Shown piece after piece: positions 63,101 to 64,000 of a DNA stretch of 64,000 nucleotides. The stretch lies in assembly GCA_025531455.1 (NCBI GenBank), contig JAMYHL010000059.1:186001-250000 (forward strand). Direction: 5' to 3'. Source of the stretch: Apiotrichum sp. Y4204. Lineage: Eukaryota > Basidiomycota > Tremellomycetes > Trichosporonales > Trichosporonaceae. Both the position numbers and the translations under genes were made by a program. Every line of letters begins with the position of its first letter. Positions within the stretch are counted from its first letter, which is position 1. The notes beneath the pieces are model-generated. The model made no database searches, was not told where the DNA came from, and saw nothing but the letters and a program-made list of their open reading frames with translations.

Positions 63101-63814
63101 ACCCCCACCGGCTCTGAGACTCCTCCTGCGAGCTCCGGCACTGCCGGCGGCACTCCTCCTGCCAGCTCGGGCACCGCGGGCGGAACTCCTCCTGCCAACT
63201 CGGGCACCGCGGGCGGAACTCCTCCCGCGAACTCGGGCACTGCAGGTGGAACTCCTCCCGCGAACTCCGGGACTGCAGGTGGCACTCCTCCCGCAAACTC
63301 GGGCACTGCCGGTGGAACTCCTCCCGCGAACTCGGGCACTGCTGGTGGCACTCCTCCCGCGAACTCGGGCACTGCGGGCGGAACACCCCCGCCTCCGTCC
63401 GGATCAGCAGGCGAGACTCCCCCCGCCAACTCGGGTTCTGCAGGTGAGGCGCCGTCGCCTACCGGCTCCGGATCCGCGGGTGAGGCCCCCTCGCCTACGG
63501 GATCTGGCGCCGCTGGAGAGACTCCGCCGCCCCAGGGATCCGGAGCCCCCGGTGACACTCCCCCGACAGAAACTGACGCGCAAGGTGCCCAGCCCACCGG
63601 TGGCGAGCAGGGCGGCCAGCAGGGCGGCGGCCAGCAGGGCGGCCAGCAGCAGGGCGGTGAGCAGGGCGGCCAGCAACAGGGCGGTGAGCAGGGCGGCCAG
63701 CAGCAGGGCGGTGAGCAGGGCGGCCAGCAGGGTGGTGAGCAGCAGGGCGGCCAGCAGCAGCAGCAGCAGCGCCGCCGCCGCCGCCTCCACGTCCGCGACT
63801 TCATCCGCGCCTAA
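60140..63814 (+). CDS. Large secreted Gly/Gln-rich repeat protein with Cys-containing domain
   Basis: Exons 60140-60801, 60852-60943 and 60993-63814 give 1,191 residues. The signal peptide is MRLSIAAIILSLLATGAVAQ. The order is: a GGQQ-repeat region; a Ser/Ala/Gly region with a duplicated ANSTQSGQQGSQTG unit; and Cys part A (ISSGCRTALSDFF...TGKCLHT...NASCTGEPCSN...DKCQPDL...REVLCLKTTD). A second GGQQQ/GGQSQ array and QQQRRRRSPQ follow. Cys part B (TYCLVSLMKEYEAWL...ALCTECVYAAFDL...NTTCGEKG) is next, then a Gly-rich stretch, 13 GTAGGTPP-type repeats, a last GGEQGGQQQ array and RRRRRLHVRDFIRA at the end. Many N-glycosylation sequons lie in the Cys parts. Parts A and B look like two halves of one secreted fungal domain split by a repeat insertion (inference, perhaps DUF7729). 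No GPI signal. It is probably a cell-wall or matrix protein. Confidence 0.85.
60205..60310 (+). repeat. GGQQ-type low-complexity array 1
   Basis: Tandem CAGCAGGGCGGC-like units encoding GQQG/GQQQG near the N-terminus of the secreted protein. Confidence 0.7.
61428..61790 (+). repeat. GGQQ/GGQSQ/GGQQQ array 2 with embedded RRRR
   Basis: Units such as GGCCAGCAGCAGGGC in many near-identical copies. In the middle (about 61615-61629) the frame encodes RRRRS, between poly-Gln and SPQGG. Confidence 0.75.
62915..63400 (+). repeat. 33-bp minisatellite encoding GTAGGTPPANS
   Basis: Thirteen copies of an 11-residue unit (five, then a degenerate interruption GSAGETPTPTGSETPPASS, then eight). Codons vary between copies while the peptide stays nearly constant, which points to selection on the protein rather than recent DNA expansion. 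Confidence 0.8.
63600..63783 (+). repeat. GGEQGGQQ array 3 ending in poly-Arg
   Basis: Tandem GGCGAGCAGGGCGGCCAGCA-like units followed by CAG and then CGC runs (QQQQQRRRRR) ten residues before the stop. Confidence 0.75.
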
Positions 63815-64000
63815 GCGAGCGGCCTTACGAAACAAGATATAAGACGTCCCGGCACACCAACCCCGGCGACGACCGCACTGCACGTGTATAATTCAATTAA
63901 CGCCTAATTGTCAAGTTAAAAGTTATAGTTTGTGCTTTGTAGAAGAACGTCCAACTCATAGTCGCTCCTTGCTTGAAAGAATGTATCACTTGCTAAACAC
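63815..64000. other. 3' flank of the secreted protein gene
   Basis: AT-richer sequence (AATTCAATTAACGCC and following) consistent with a 3' UTR/terminator region. No further gene before the window ends. Confidence 0.4.

Noticed and set aside
62818..63804. Long minus-strand frames rich in C-W-P-P or P-x-V-P repeats
   Set aside because: They are antisense shadows of the Gly/Gln and GTAGGTPP repeat arrays of the secreted protein.

Overview
The window is nuclear DNA from a fungus, most likely a basidiomycetous yeast in or near the Trichosporonales (Tremellomycetes). The evidence is GC-rich coding sequence, many short introns (about 35-60 nt) with GTGAGT, GTACGT or GTGCGT donors, CTGAC/CTAAC branch sites only a few bases before the CAG acceptor, and gene content such as mitochondrial processing peptidase, the PDX1 subunit of pyruvate dehydrogenase, Yip1 and an ABCC transporter. 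The placement is inference and the genus cannot be read from the sequence. Gene models were built by hand from reading-frame continuity, splice-phase agreement and family motifs. For most models the summed exon lengths divide by three.

Layout. 1-10.6 kb: a truncated maltose/alpha-glucoside-type MFS permease (minus), two tandem paralogous Zn2Cys6 transcription factors (plus) and a BAHD-like acyltransferase (plus), possibly a small metabolic neighbourhood. 12.3-20.2 kb: a seven-TM-like protein with a Gln-rich tail, a small secreted protein with a GPI-like C-terminus, an unrecognised polytopic membrane protein and a SnoaL/NTF2-like protein. 20.2-24.2 kb is apparently gene-free. 24.2-26.1 kb: a gamma-glutamyltransferase-family Ntn hydrolase of YwrD type. 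26.4-34 kb looks accessory and rearranged: a long unrecognised gene whose 3' half is a frameshifted set of repeated modules, a divergent gene for a coiled-coil protein with a permuted-looking zinc cluster, a shared inverted-repeat leader between those two genes, a 5'-truncated gene fragment, and a pair of diverged direct repeats.

34.3-49.5 kb is mostly housekeeping: mitochondrial processing peptidase beta, Yip1, PDX1, a single-pass Pro/Ser-rich membrane protein, a Tyr/Pro/His-rich soluble protein and a large ABCC-type transporter. 49.5-55 kb is sparse and contains a 77-base poly-C tract. It also holds two small genes, missed by length-based ORF calling, for cysteine-rich proteins of 63 and 74 residues. 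They share Cys spacing and a phase-1 intron in the same place and look like an undescribed family. A small signal-peptide protein follows. 55.1-59.5 kb: aminopeptidase P and the CFIm25 (NUDT21-like) cleavage factor, divergently transcribed. 60.1-63.8 kb: a 1,191-residue secreted Gly/Gln-rich protein with tandem repeats and two internal tetra-/penta-arginine runs.

The observations most worth following are the 8-nt microexon that encodes the first zinc-cluster cysteine in both tandem transcription factors, the loss (or gain) of 11 consecutive introns between those two paralogues, and the paired small cysteine-rich genes.
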